DNA of 64,000 nucleotides. Source: Deltaproteobacteria bacterium. Lineage in GTDB: Bacteria; Myxococcota_A; UBA9160; UBA6930. This document shows, piece by piece, positions 8,444-16,691 of this stretch (position 1 is its first letter; every line of letters starts with the position of its first letter). The notes below the pieces were generated by a model. It was not told the DNA's origin. It searched no databases and saw only the letters and a list, made by a program, of their open reading frames with translations. The DNA is taken from the NCBI GenBank assembly GCA_029261815.1, contig JAJDAQ010000098.1, positions 95,781-159,780 on the forward strand, given 5' to 3'. The position numbers and the translations under genes were made by a program.

Positions 8444-10691
8444 TCACTTCGAGCTGCGCGCGAACATGCTTGTGCCACGGGGTGAGGGCCAACCAGTCGC
8501 GATCCTCGGCCGATGTGAGTTCGTTCGGCGGTGTCCCGTGCACACGGCGCACGCCATCGGCGTCCGGGTACTCGAGCCCGTGGCCGTTCGGCAGGGTGAT
8601 GTGCCCGTCGCGCAAGGTATCATTGACTTCAACAACGGCTTCCGCCGCGCCCCGCTTCGTCCTGATCCGAACGCGCCCGCCCGTTTCGATGCCGAGCCGT
8701 GCCGCATCGCCAGGACTCATTCGCAGCGCGCCTTCGGCATCCTTCTTGCGCCAACCAGGGCTTCGGAAGATCGTGTTCGCCGTACTCGTCCTTCGCTCAC
8801 CCGCCGCGAGGATGAACGGATAGTCATCCGTGAGGCGCGGCGGCGCCTCGTCCGCCAGTTCGGCAAGCTCGGCGACGAGTTCAGGAATGACGAGCTGGAT
8901 GCGACCGTCGTCTGTGCCAATACGCTCCAGTGTCACGTCGTACGGGTCTGAGGTGACCACGACGCCGTTGGCATGGGCCAAGATTGCGCGGAAGACCGCG
9001 TCTCCCAGGACCGGCCCTTCACCATCGAACCCTGCGCGTTTCACGGACGCAGTTTCTTCCGCTGCGAGCGTCTGCGCCGCACCCCAGAGGAGTGCTGCAC
9101 CCTCGAAGCCATCATCGAGAGAGCGTCCAAGCGTCTCGTAGAGCACGACCGGCAAGATTGCGGCGAGATCCGGCCGACTTCCCATCATTCCGAGGAAGGC
9201 CATGCCGAACTTCTCAAGGCCTTCGTTCGCCGCCTCGCGCAACACCGTCAGGTCCTCATCCGTGTAGGCGCCCAGCGCGCGACAGAGGCGACTGTGGATC
9301 TCGGGCTCTGTCAACGTGCCATCCGCCACTGGGAAGAGCGGGTGGCGCAACTGAAAGGTGTGATCGGGGAAGCCACCGCCGAAGAACGTGGTCTCGACCT
9401 TCTCGTACTGCGAAGCCGCGGGCAGGATGTAATGCGCGTGCTTGGCGGTCTCGGTCATCGCTACATCGATGACGACCACGCATTCGAGCGCGTCGAGGGC
9501 CTCGCGCATCCGGGGACTGTCTGCCAGCGAGTGTACGGGGTTGCCGCTTTCGATGAACATCGCGCGGAAGCGATCGGGATGGTCCGTCAGGATCTCCTCT
9601 GGAATCGCGTTGCACGGAATCAGGCCGGTAATGATCTTGTGCCCGCCCACCGGCGATACCTTGTTGTCCTTTCCCTCCCCGATGAGTTTTCCGACGTGCG
9701 TCGGGAGGTTCATCGCACCCTTGAGGCCCAGTCCGCCACGCAGCACGTAGAGCAGTTTCTCGAGGTAGGAGTTCAGCGTGCTATGCGGGGCCATCTCGAT
9801 TCCGAGATCTTCGAGGACCGAGACACTCTCCGAGGAGCCGATCAGTCGCGCCGCCTTTCGCACATCCGCTTCGTCGACCCCGGCGCGGCCACAGTAGTCG
9901 GCCACCGGGACCTCACGCAGGACATCGAAGAGTTCCTTGCCGTCTCCTGCCCGCTCCGACAGGAACGCCTCGTTCGTGAGACCCTCATCGAGCATTACCT
10001 TCAGCATGGCCGCCAGCACGAAAGCATCCGTCCCGGGAATCACCTGGAGGAACACGTCGGCAAGATCCGCACTTTCCGTGCGGCGCGGATCCATCACGAT
10101 CATGTGCCGGTTCGGGTCCTTGGCGATCGCTCGCAGCGCCGGCCGGGCGCGCTCCCAGCCGTGTGATTGCCACGGGTTCTTGCCGATAAAGACGGCGACC
10201 TCGGCATTCTCGAAATCAGGATGCGGTCGTCCACCAAACATCTGTCGTTCGACCCAGAACTCGCCTGTCTTCTCCTGGGCCAGGGCGTTCGACGCGTACC
10301 GCATGTCGAGTGCGCGCCGGGTGGCACCGCTATATGCGCCGCCCAGGTGGTTGCCCTGCCCTCCACCGCCGTAGTAGAAGATCTTGCTGCCACCGTGGGT
10401 ATCGCGAATCGCACCGAGCTTCGCGGCGACTTCACGAATTGCCGTGTCCCAATCGATCGCTTCGAAACTGCCGTCGGCCCGGCGTCGAAGCGGGGACGTC
10501 ACGCGGTCCGCGTGATTCTGATAGTGGTCGAGGCCCGCGGCCTTCTCACACGTGTACCCGAGCGATCGCGGATTGGTCTTGTCGCCCTTGATCTTGACGA
10601 AATGCCCATCGGCGACCTGCACCTGCAGTCCACAGTTGGTGCTGCACAGGATGCAGGACGTGCTCTTCCACTCGGCGGGTTCGGCGGCCAT
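8436..10691 (-). CDS. Molybdopterin-dependent oxidoreductase (4Fe-4S, bis-MGD family)
   Basis: N-terminal CxxCxxxC...C (SCILCSTNCG...GYTCEKA); GKNPWQSHG and C-terminal molydopterin-binding region (GGRVRIRTKRGAAEAVVEVNDTL...NGHG). Confidence 0.9.
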   Translation of the reverse strand: MAAEPAEWKSTSCILCSTNCGLQVQVADGHFVKIKGDKTNPRSLGYTCEKAAGLDHYQNHADRVTSPLRRRADGSFEAIDWDTAIREVAAKLGAIRDTHGGSKIFYYGGGGQGNHLGGAYSGATRRALDMRYASNALAQEKTGEFWVERQMFGGRPHPDFENAEVAVFIGKNPWQSHGWERARPALRAIAKDPNRHMIVMDPRRTESADLADVFLQVIPGTDAFVLAAMLKVMLDEGLTNEAFLSERAGDGKELFDVLREVPVADYCGRAGVDEADVRKAARLIGSSESVSVLEDLGIEMAPHSTLNSYLEKLLYVLRGGLGLKGAMNLPTHVGKLIGEGKDNKVSPVGGHKIITGLIPCNAIPEEILTDHPDRFRAMFIESGNPVHSLADSPRMREALDALECVVVIDVAMTETAKHAHYILPAASQYEKVETTFFGGGFPDHTFQLRHPLFPVADGTLTEPEIHSRLCRALGAYTDEDLTVLREAANEGLEKFGMAFLGMMGSRPDLAAILPVVLYETLGRSLDDGFEGAALLWGAAQTLAAEETASVKRAGFDGEGPVLGDAVFRAILAHANGVVVTSDPYDVTLERIGTDDGRIQLVIPELVAELAELADEAPPRLTDDYPFILAAGERRTSTANTIFRSPGWRKKDAEGALRMSPGDAARLGIETGGRVRIRTKRGAAEAVVEVNDTLRDGHITLPNGHGLEYPDADGVRRVHGTPPNELTSAEDRDWLALTPWHKHVRAQLEVIA

Positions 10692-10735
10692 GGACGGATC
10701 TCCTTCGAAGGGGCGCGGCTGTTCGTTCGAAACTC

Positions 10736-10768
10736 GAATGCACTCAGTTCGATATTAGAATGGACTAA
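10736..10768. promoter_or_regulatory. Candidate operator upstream of molybdoenzyme/HxlR operon: direct repeat GAATGSACTMA with 22-bp spacing
   Basis: GAATGCACTCA (10736) and GAATGGACTAA (10758); region is AT-richer than surroundings and 45 bp upstream of the ATG at 10691. Confidence 0.4.
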
Positions 10769-10906
10769 ATTCATGTGCAACTGCAGGCACCTGGAGCCTT
10801 CCGGGCCCGGGACCTTGACCATTGCTTGACCGATCCGCCGATCGCCTTCCGGACGGCGACGCCCCTTCTAGAATCGAGGTTCGGTCGCCATCGGAAGGAG
10901 CTGGAA

Positions 10907-13900
10907 ATGCTGGACTGGATTGGAAACCGCCGCGGACGGTTCATCGCGGGGCTCGTCGTCGCCTGGTTGGCCGCCGCTGCGCCGGCCAGCGCAATCACGG
11001 CATTCGCCAACTGGAACGGCGGCAGCGGCATCTGGTCGAACCCCGTCCAATGGGCCATTGGCTGCCCCCAGGTTCCGCCGCCGACCACGCCCGGCAACAC
11101 AGCGTCGTGTTTGTTCACCGTCAACGTGTCCGGCCCGGCCAGTGATGTCCAAGGCGACGTGGGCGCCACGATCTCGGTCCTCAACCTGAATTCGGGTGCC
11201 GAACTGTCGATCGCTACGAGCCTGACGTCGTTGATCGACACGTCGATCGGAAGCCAGAGCACCCTCACGGTCGGGCCCGTCGCCAGCCTCGTCACCGGCC
11301 TGCTGACCAATCAGGGAACGCTCGACCTCGGCCTACTCGCGGGCGTGACTGCCGTGACCGTGGTCAATGGGGGGACGATCGACAGCACCGGCGGCTCACT
11401 CCTCGTGGGGTCGATCGAGAACCTCTCCGGCGCGACGATCGACATCGGCCCCGGACTCACGACGCTCTCGACCGCCGTCCTCGTCAACGAAGGGACAGTC
11501 AACCTCTCGGATCCCGCATCGACGCTCTCGGCCTCCCTGTCGTTCTTCGAGTTCTCCGGAAGTGGGGAAGTCGTTCTCGCGCATGACACCGCTTCGCTGA
11601 GTGCACTCGTCAACCTCGGCAACCTCGGGGGCCACACGATCCGCGGCACGGGCAGCGTGGTCAGCAGCACGATGGTCAACCAGGGAGACGTCCTCGCGGA
11701 CAGTGCCGGAGACACGCTCCACGTCATCACCGGCTTCCTCGATTCGACGGGCGACCTACGCGCGCTCGGCGGAACACTCGATGTGGATGCGGTCGACGTG
11801 GTGACATCGGGAACGGTCGAAGCCACGGGCGCGACCGGCAAGTGGAAGTTCGACGCGACGAATCTCGACAACGACGGGCTCATGGTGGTGCGCTCGGGCG
11901 CACGCGGCGAGATCAAGAATGCCAGCGTCGACAATGGCGGTGGCATCCTTCAAGCAGATGGCGGCTCGATCGCCTTGGAGGACGTCGGCATCGAAGGCGG
12001 CGTCATCACGTCGAACAGTGGGGGCTTCGTCACGATGGCGGGCTCGGGGGCGATTCGCGACCTCACGAACAGCGCGGACTTCCGGTTCCTGCCCGGAAGC
12101 GTGACGTCGATGATCGGGACGATCACCAACGACGGTGTGATGACGGTGCCCGATGGCGCGGCGGTCCCCGGCGCTGGCTTCTTCGTGACCCTCGACGGTA
12201 CGGGTCGGCTCGTTCTTGCGGGCGACAACGCGACCTTCGGGTCGACGACAACGACGACGTGGACCCAGGGTGCGGCCCACACGATCGAAGGCTTCGGAAC
12301 GTTCCAGGGCCTCGTGATCGACAACGGCAATCGGATCGTCGCGAACGTGGCCGGGCAACGGCTCCGCGTCACCGCTCCGGATGGTGGAACCGGCCCGCGC
12401 CTCATCAATCGAGGCAGCCTCGAGGCGATCCAGGGCGGCATCCTCCGCGTCGAGAACAGCGACATCGACAACACGTCAGCCGTCGTTCTCGCAGATACGG
12501 GTTCCATCGTCGAACTCGATCAGGTCCGACTTCGCGGAGGCAGCCTGACCGGGGCCGGCGAGATCCAGTGGAGCGGACTCGGGGCCCTCCTGGACGGTAC
12601 GGACGGCAGCCGCGTCCAGGGCACCGTCAACCAGTCTCTTCTGTCCGGCTCCCAGGTCGCGTTCTCGGGCTTCGATAACGACGGAACCATCATGGTCGGG
12701 GACGGCGCGATCGCGTTCACCACCGGAGTGGCCCACTTCACGGGTGCCGGGTCGTTCTCACTGGACGGGCCCGGGGCCATTTTCGGGTCGGCAGGCACGA
12801 GTCAGTACGGCCAATCGGCAACGCACCGCATGGACGGCGAGGGACTCATCCAGGGCTTCGGCTTCCACAACGAAGGAACCCTTTCCGCCGACCGCGCGGG
12901 AAAAACGCTGAACTATCAAGTCTCGAACGGAACGGCGAGCGCGAGCACCCAGAACGACGGTCTGTTCGAAGCCACGGGCGGCGGCACGCTTGCGATCCAA
13001 AGTGCGCGCATCGACAACTTCGGGACGATTCGCGCCGACGCCAACTCCCTCGTGACGGTCGCCAACTCGGAGATCCGCGGCGGCACCCTCGAAGGTGCCG
13101 GCGAGGTCCAGTGGACGGGAAACAGCGCACTCCGTGAGGCTCCGGATGGAAGCCGGGTACAGAGCACGGTCGACCAATCTGTCCTTGCGGGCTCGCAGGT
13201 CTTGTTCGAGGGCTTCGACAATGAGGGGACGGTCTCCGTAGAAGACGGTGCCATCGCATTCACGTCCGGCGTCGCCCACTTCGTGGGAACGGGATCCTTC
13301 TCGCTCGAGGGCCCCGGCTCCACGTTCGGCTCCGGTCTCACGAGTCAGTATCGACAGTCTGCCGCGCACCGCATCGGCGGGGAGGGGTTGGTCCAGGGGT
13401 TCGCATTCCACAACGAGGGAACCCTCTCCGCCGACCGCGCGGGAAGAACGCTGAGCTACCAGGTCTCGAACGGAACCGCGGGCGCGAGTACCCAGAACGA
13501 CGGTCTGTTCGAAGCCACGGGCGGCGGCACGCTTGCGATCCAGAGTGCGCGCATCGACAACATCGGAACGATTCGGGCCGACGCGTCTTCGCTCGTGACG
13601 TTCCGCGACACGGCGGTCCGCGGCGGAATCCTGGACGGTGTTTCCGAGATGCAATGGTTCGGCAGCTCCCGCCTGGTCGAGTCTGCACTCGACGGCAGCG
13701 CCGTCCAGTCTCTCGTGGATCAGCGACTCCGCACAGGGACATCGCTCTTCGTGACCAAGCTCCAGAACGACGCGACGATCACGATCGAGGATGGCGCGTC
13801 CCTGCTCCCGGGCAGCCAGATCGATCCGGTTTCCGGAAGCGGCGAGATCGTTCTCGACGGCCCCGGCGCCTTGCTAGGCGTCTCTGGCGCCAGCCATTGG

Positions 13901-14968
13901 ACCCAGGGTGCCAATCACGAGATCCGGGGCGAGGGTCGCGTGGAAGGCCATTCCCTCGCGAGCGCGGGAACGATCGCGGCCGACCGTGCGGGCCGCACAC
14001 TGCACCTCACAGTCCCGAACCTGACCAACACCGGCACGGTGCGCGCGACAAATGGCGGCACCCTCGACGCGACGGCGGTTTTCTATAACGACGGAGGCGT
14101 CATCGAAGCCGACACGGGCTCGGTCATCCGCATGGACGCGAGCGCGGTCTATGGCGGCCTGTTGACTGGCGCCGGCGAGATCCAGTTCCTCTCAACCGGC
14201 CTGATCGCGGCAGCTGTTGGTGGTAGCGGCGTTACGAACGAGAGCACCCTGCGAATCATCGGACCCAACGTTCGGGTATCAGACACGTTGACGAACGATG
14301 GACACATCCTCGTCGAAGACGGCGCACTCCTGAACCCGGACTCCAACGGCTTTCCGCGTACCCTGATCGCCGGTGGCGGTACCGTTTCGCTCCTTGCGGC
14401 CGGGAGTCAGGCGGGCTCCGGGCTTGGACTGTGGACGAATGGTCCTGGACATACGGTCGAAGGCGTCGGCACCATCGGCGCGAGTGGATTCCAGAACAAC
14501 GGCGTGCTCTCGCCCGGTCTGGCAGGTGGAGACGAGACCGCGGCGCTTCGCATCGCGGCGAACGCGGTGGGCTTCGGTGGCACCTCTCACCTCGACATCC
14601 AACTCGGAGGATCGCAGGCCGGAGTCAGTCATGACTTCATCCAGGCAGACACGACGCTGCTCGACCTCGGAGGCGTCCTCGCATTGAGCTTCGTCGACGG
14701 GTTCGCGCAGTCGGCACAGGCCTCCGATGTCCTGACGATCCTCACGGCCCTGAGCCCGCTGACGCAGTCGTTCAGCAATGTGTCGAATGGGGGGCGCCTC
14801 GACTCCATCGACGGCAGGGGCTCGTTCCTCGTCCACTATGGGGCCGGCAGCGTGTTCGATGCTGCGTCGGTCGTGCTGAGCGACTTCGTCGCCCTACCGG
14901 AACCGGGCACGATTGCGCTCCTCACGATCCTCGTGCTCGTCGTGCGGCGGCGTCAGGCGGCGTCGTAG
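10907..14968 (+). CDS. Large secreted repeat protein (beta-helix-like N-x-G-T repeats) with C-terminal PEP-CTERM-type sorting signal
   Basis: Preferred start at 10907 (MLDWIGNRRGRFIAGLVVAWLAAAAPASA signal peptide, GGAAGGAG upstream) rather than ORF-track 10775; C-term LPEPGTIALLTILVLVVRRRQAAS; internal 181-aa repeats. Confidence 0.85.
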   Translation: MLDWIGNRRGRFIAGLVVAWLAAAAPASAITAFANWNGGSGIWSNPVQWAIGCPQVPPPTTPGNTASCLFTVNVSGPASDVQGDVGATISVLNLNSGAELSIATSLTSLIDTSIGSQSTLTVGPVASLVTGLLTNQGTLDLGLLAGVTAVTVVNGGTIDSTGGSLLVGSIENLSGATIDIGPGLTTLSTAVLVNEGTVNLSDPASTLSASLSFFEFSGSGEVVLAHDTASLSALVNLGNLGGHTIRGTGSVVSSTMVNQGDVLADSAGDTLHVITGFLDSTGDLRALGGTLDVDAVDVVTSGTVEATGATGKWKFDATNLDNDGLMVVRSGARGEIKNASVDNGGGILQADGGSIALEDVGIEGGVITSNSGGFVTMAGSGAIRDLTNSADFRFLPGSVTSMIGTITNDGVMTVPDGAAVPGAGFFVTLDGTGRLVLAGDNATFGSTTTTTWTQGAAHTIEGFGTFQGLVIDNGNRIVANVAGQRLRVTAPDGGTGPRLINRGSLEAIQGGILRVENSDIDNTSAVVLADTGSIVELDQVRLRGGSLTGAGEIQWSGLGALLDGTDGSRVQGTVNQSLLSGSQVAFSGFDNDGTIMVGDGAIAFTTGVAHFTGAGSFSLDGPGAIFGSAGTSQYGQSATHRMDGEGLIQGFGFHNEGTLSADRAGKTLNYQVSNGTASASTQNDGLFEATGGGTLAIQSARIDNFGTIRADANSLVTVANSEIRGGTLEGAGEVQWTGNSALREAPDGSRVQSTVDQSVLAGSQVLFEGFDNEGTVSVEDGAIAFTSGVAHFVGTGSFSLEGPGSTFGSGLTSQYRQSAAHRIGGEGLVQGFAFHNEGTLSADRAGRTLSYQVSNGTAGASTQNDGLFEATGGGTLAIQSARIDNIGTIRADASSLVTFRDTAVRGGILDGVSEMQWFGSSRLVESALDGSAVQSLVDQRLRTGTSLFVTKLQNDATITIEDGASLLPGSQIDPVSGSGEIVLDGPGALLGVSGASHWTQGANHEIRGEGRVEGHSLASAGTIAADRAGRTLHLTVPNLTNTGTVRATNGGTLDATAVFYNDGGVIEADTGSVIRMDASAVYGGLLTGAGEIQFLSTGLIAAAVGGSGVTNESTLRIIGPNVRVSDTLTNDGHILVEDGALLNPDSNGFPRTLIAGGGTVSLLAAGSQAGSGLGLWTNGPGHTVEGVGTIGASGFQNNGVLSPGLAGGDETAALRIAANAVGFGGTSHLDIQLGGSQAGVSHDFIQADTTLLDLGGVLALSFVDGFAQSAQASDVLTILTALSPLTQSFSNVSNGGRLDSIDGRGSFLVHYGAGSVFDAASVVLSDFVALPEPGTIALLTILVLVVRRRQAAS
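12536..13078 (+). repeat. Repeat unit 1 of 543-bp (181-codon) tandem repeat in PEP-CTERM protein gene
   Basis: Starts at codons for GGSLTGAGEIQW; 3' half nearly identical to the following unit. Confidence 0.8.
13079..13621 (+). repeat. Repeat unit 2 of 543-bp tandem repeat
   Basis: Starts at GGTLEGAGEVQW; shares GACGGTCTGTTCGAAGCCACGGGCGGCGGCACGCTTGCGATCCA (12956 and 13499, exactly 543 bp apart). Confidence 0.8.
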
Positions 14969-15915
14969 ATCGAGGGCGCCTTGTCCCTCGGGATCGCCTC
15001 GGGATAGATCGCCTGCACCTCGCCGATGAAGCCGAAATCGTCCATCCGATCGAGATCGAAACGCAGGTCGAGACCACGCTTCGCGAAGTCGCGATCGAAA
15101 ATGGCGGCGACGTCATCGATGGAGAGTGCGCACGCCTGCTCGGCGCGCATCGACGCCTCGTCGCGATAGACGTCGGCCTTCCACAAGACGCTCACGCGAT
15201 AGTTCGCGAGCGGCGCGCGGTAGCGTTCCTCGCCGCAGTCACTGACGGCCCACTCGCCGGAGCCGTCGCCAACGGGGACGAGTTCGGCACGCGGCGTCAC
15301 CATCCGGGTCCCCTGATCGAACGGGCCCACCGGCCCCACCTGGTGGAACATGCCGTGGTTGTCCCCGACGAGTGCCGTGTTCGCCATGTCCCCCACGTGC
15401 TCGCGCGGTGGCGCATCGGGGCCATCGGGCCAGTAGCGGAACGCCCCGCCCTCGACATCATTCATCCACCAGATGGATGTCGCTTGCACGATGCCTTCGC
15501 GCTCGAACAGGCCGGACCAGAACATCGTGCGGAGCAGCCACATCGGGGTGTTGCTGCGGTCGCGCCCCTGGAAGCGCGGGTTGTCAGTGTGCGCAGGACC
15601 ACTGCGCTCGAGGGCCGCCATCACGTTCACGTAGACGCTGTGGGGCTTCACGATCTCGGCGCCATACACCTGCTGAGCCGTCTCGATCACGCGCGGGTGA
15701 TGCAGGAAGAGCTCCGACCCCTCGACCTGGAGATCCGAGTGCACCCAGTCGTTCTGGAACCACATCGGGCTCGACGGCGTGTCCATTTCGGCGTCCGGCC
15801 GGTACCAGCCGCCGAGCGGCGTGTACGGCGCATTGCGCTCGAGGAGTCGGACCACCTCGCCGACGTCGTCAAAGACATCTCGCAGGAGGATCGGCGGAAC
15901 GGGGATCGGGTGCAT
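14953..15915 (-). CDS. Phytanoyl-CoA dioxygenase (PhyH)-like Fe(II)/2OG oxygenase
   Basis: Start set at MHPIPVPPILLRDVF; HTDNP (HxD) and MFHQVGPVGPFD regions; tail-to-tail 16-bp overlap with 10907..14968. Confidence 0.65.
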   Translation of the reverse strand: MHPIPVPPILLRDVFDDVGEVVRLLERNAPYTPLGGWYRPDAEMDTPSSPMWFQNDWVHSDLQVEGSELFLHHPRVIETAQQVYGAEIVKPHSVYVNVMAALERSGPAHTDNPRFQGRDRSNTPMWLLRTMFWSGLFEREGIVQATSIWWMNDVEGGAFRYWPDGPDAPPREHVGDMANTALVGDNHGMFHQVGPVGPFDQGTRMVTPRAELVPVGDGSGEWAVSDCGEERYRAPLANYRVSVLWKADVYRDEASMRAEQACALSIDDVAAIFDRDFAKRGLDLRFDLDRMDDFGFIGEVQAIYPEAIPRDKAPSIYDAA

Positions 15916-16092
15916 GCAAGGAGCGTATCCGATCCAAGGCGCCCGGAATGACACCATGGGGACGAAGCCGCTCAGCCCGAAAGCACGCGGGCGGGGTAGA
16001 CTCCCACGCGGAGAACCCCCATGACCGCGCCCGAGTCCCGACCGCCGAACCAATCCCACTGGCCGCCCGCCGCCGCGTCCGACCACACGTGC

Positions 16093-16680
16093 ATGAACCG
16101 CAGGAAGTTCCTCAAGAGCACGTCCGTCGCTGCACTCGCCGCGGTGACCGCACCGAGCGTGGGTGCCGCGTGCATGCCGATCGACAGCACACCGTGGATC
16201 GGCCTCAAGGGAAATAGCGACGAAGACTTCATGAAGATCGCGATCGAACTCGCGAAACAGGATGACCCCCTGATTCCGTTCGGAGCCGTCATCGTGGACA
16301 AGAGGAAGATGGAGACGGTCGCCGTCGGCGTGAACGAGACCCTGGTGAATCCGACCGACCACGGCGAGATCATGGCGATCGATTCACTGATGAAGGTTGC
16401 CGGGGTGATCGAGCATGTGGAAGCCGGCCTCGGAAAGCTGCGACACATGAGCCTCTACACGACAGGCGAGTCCTGTCCCATGTGCATGGGTGCCATCATC
16501 TGGTGTGGCTTCAACGAGATGATCTATGGCTCATCGATTCCGTTCATCGCGGCGACCACGGGCTTCTCGCAGATCAATCTTCGTGCGACAGCGGTAGCCG
16601 CGGCCGCGCCCTACGGCGTCCAGGTTCGCGGCGGGGTCCTGGAGGCCGAAACCAACGCGCTATTCAAGGCCGGCCTGTAG
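16093..16680 (+). CDS. TAT-exported nucleoside/cytidine deaminase-like protein
   Basis: MNRRKFLKSTSVAALAAVTAPSVGAA twin-arginine signal; zinc motifs HGEIMAID and CPMCMGA (HxE...PCxxC-like). Confidence 0.8.
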   Translation: MNRRKFLKSTSVAALAAVTAPSVGAACMPIDSTPWIGLKGNSDEDFMKIAIELAKQDDPLIPFGAVIVDKRKMETVAVGVNETLVNPTDHGEIMAIDSLMKVAGVIEHVEAGLGKLRHMSLYTTGESCPMCMGAIIWCGFNEMIYGSSIPFIAATTGFSQINLRATAVAAAAPYGVQVRGGVLEAETNALFKAGL

Positions 16681-16691
16681 ACGCGCCAACG

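Noticed and set aside
8973-10166. 397-aa + strand ORF inside the molybdoenzyme gene
   Set aside because: Antisense shadow ORF without recognisable domains.
12536-13621. Possible CRISPR or mobile repeat signal from long direct repeats
   Set aside because: Repeats are in-frame 181-codon protein repeats, not short repeats with unique spacers.
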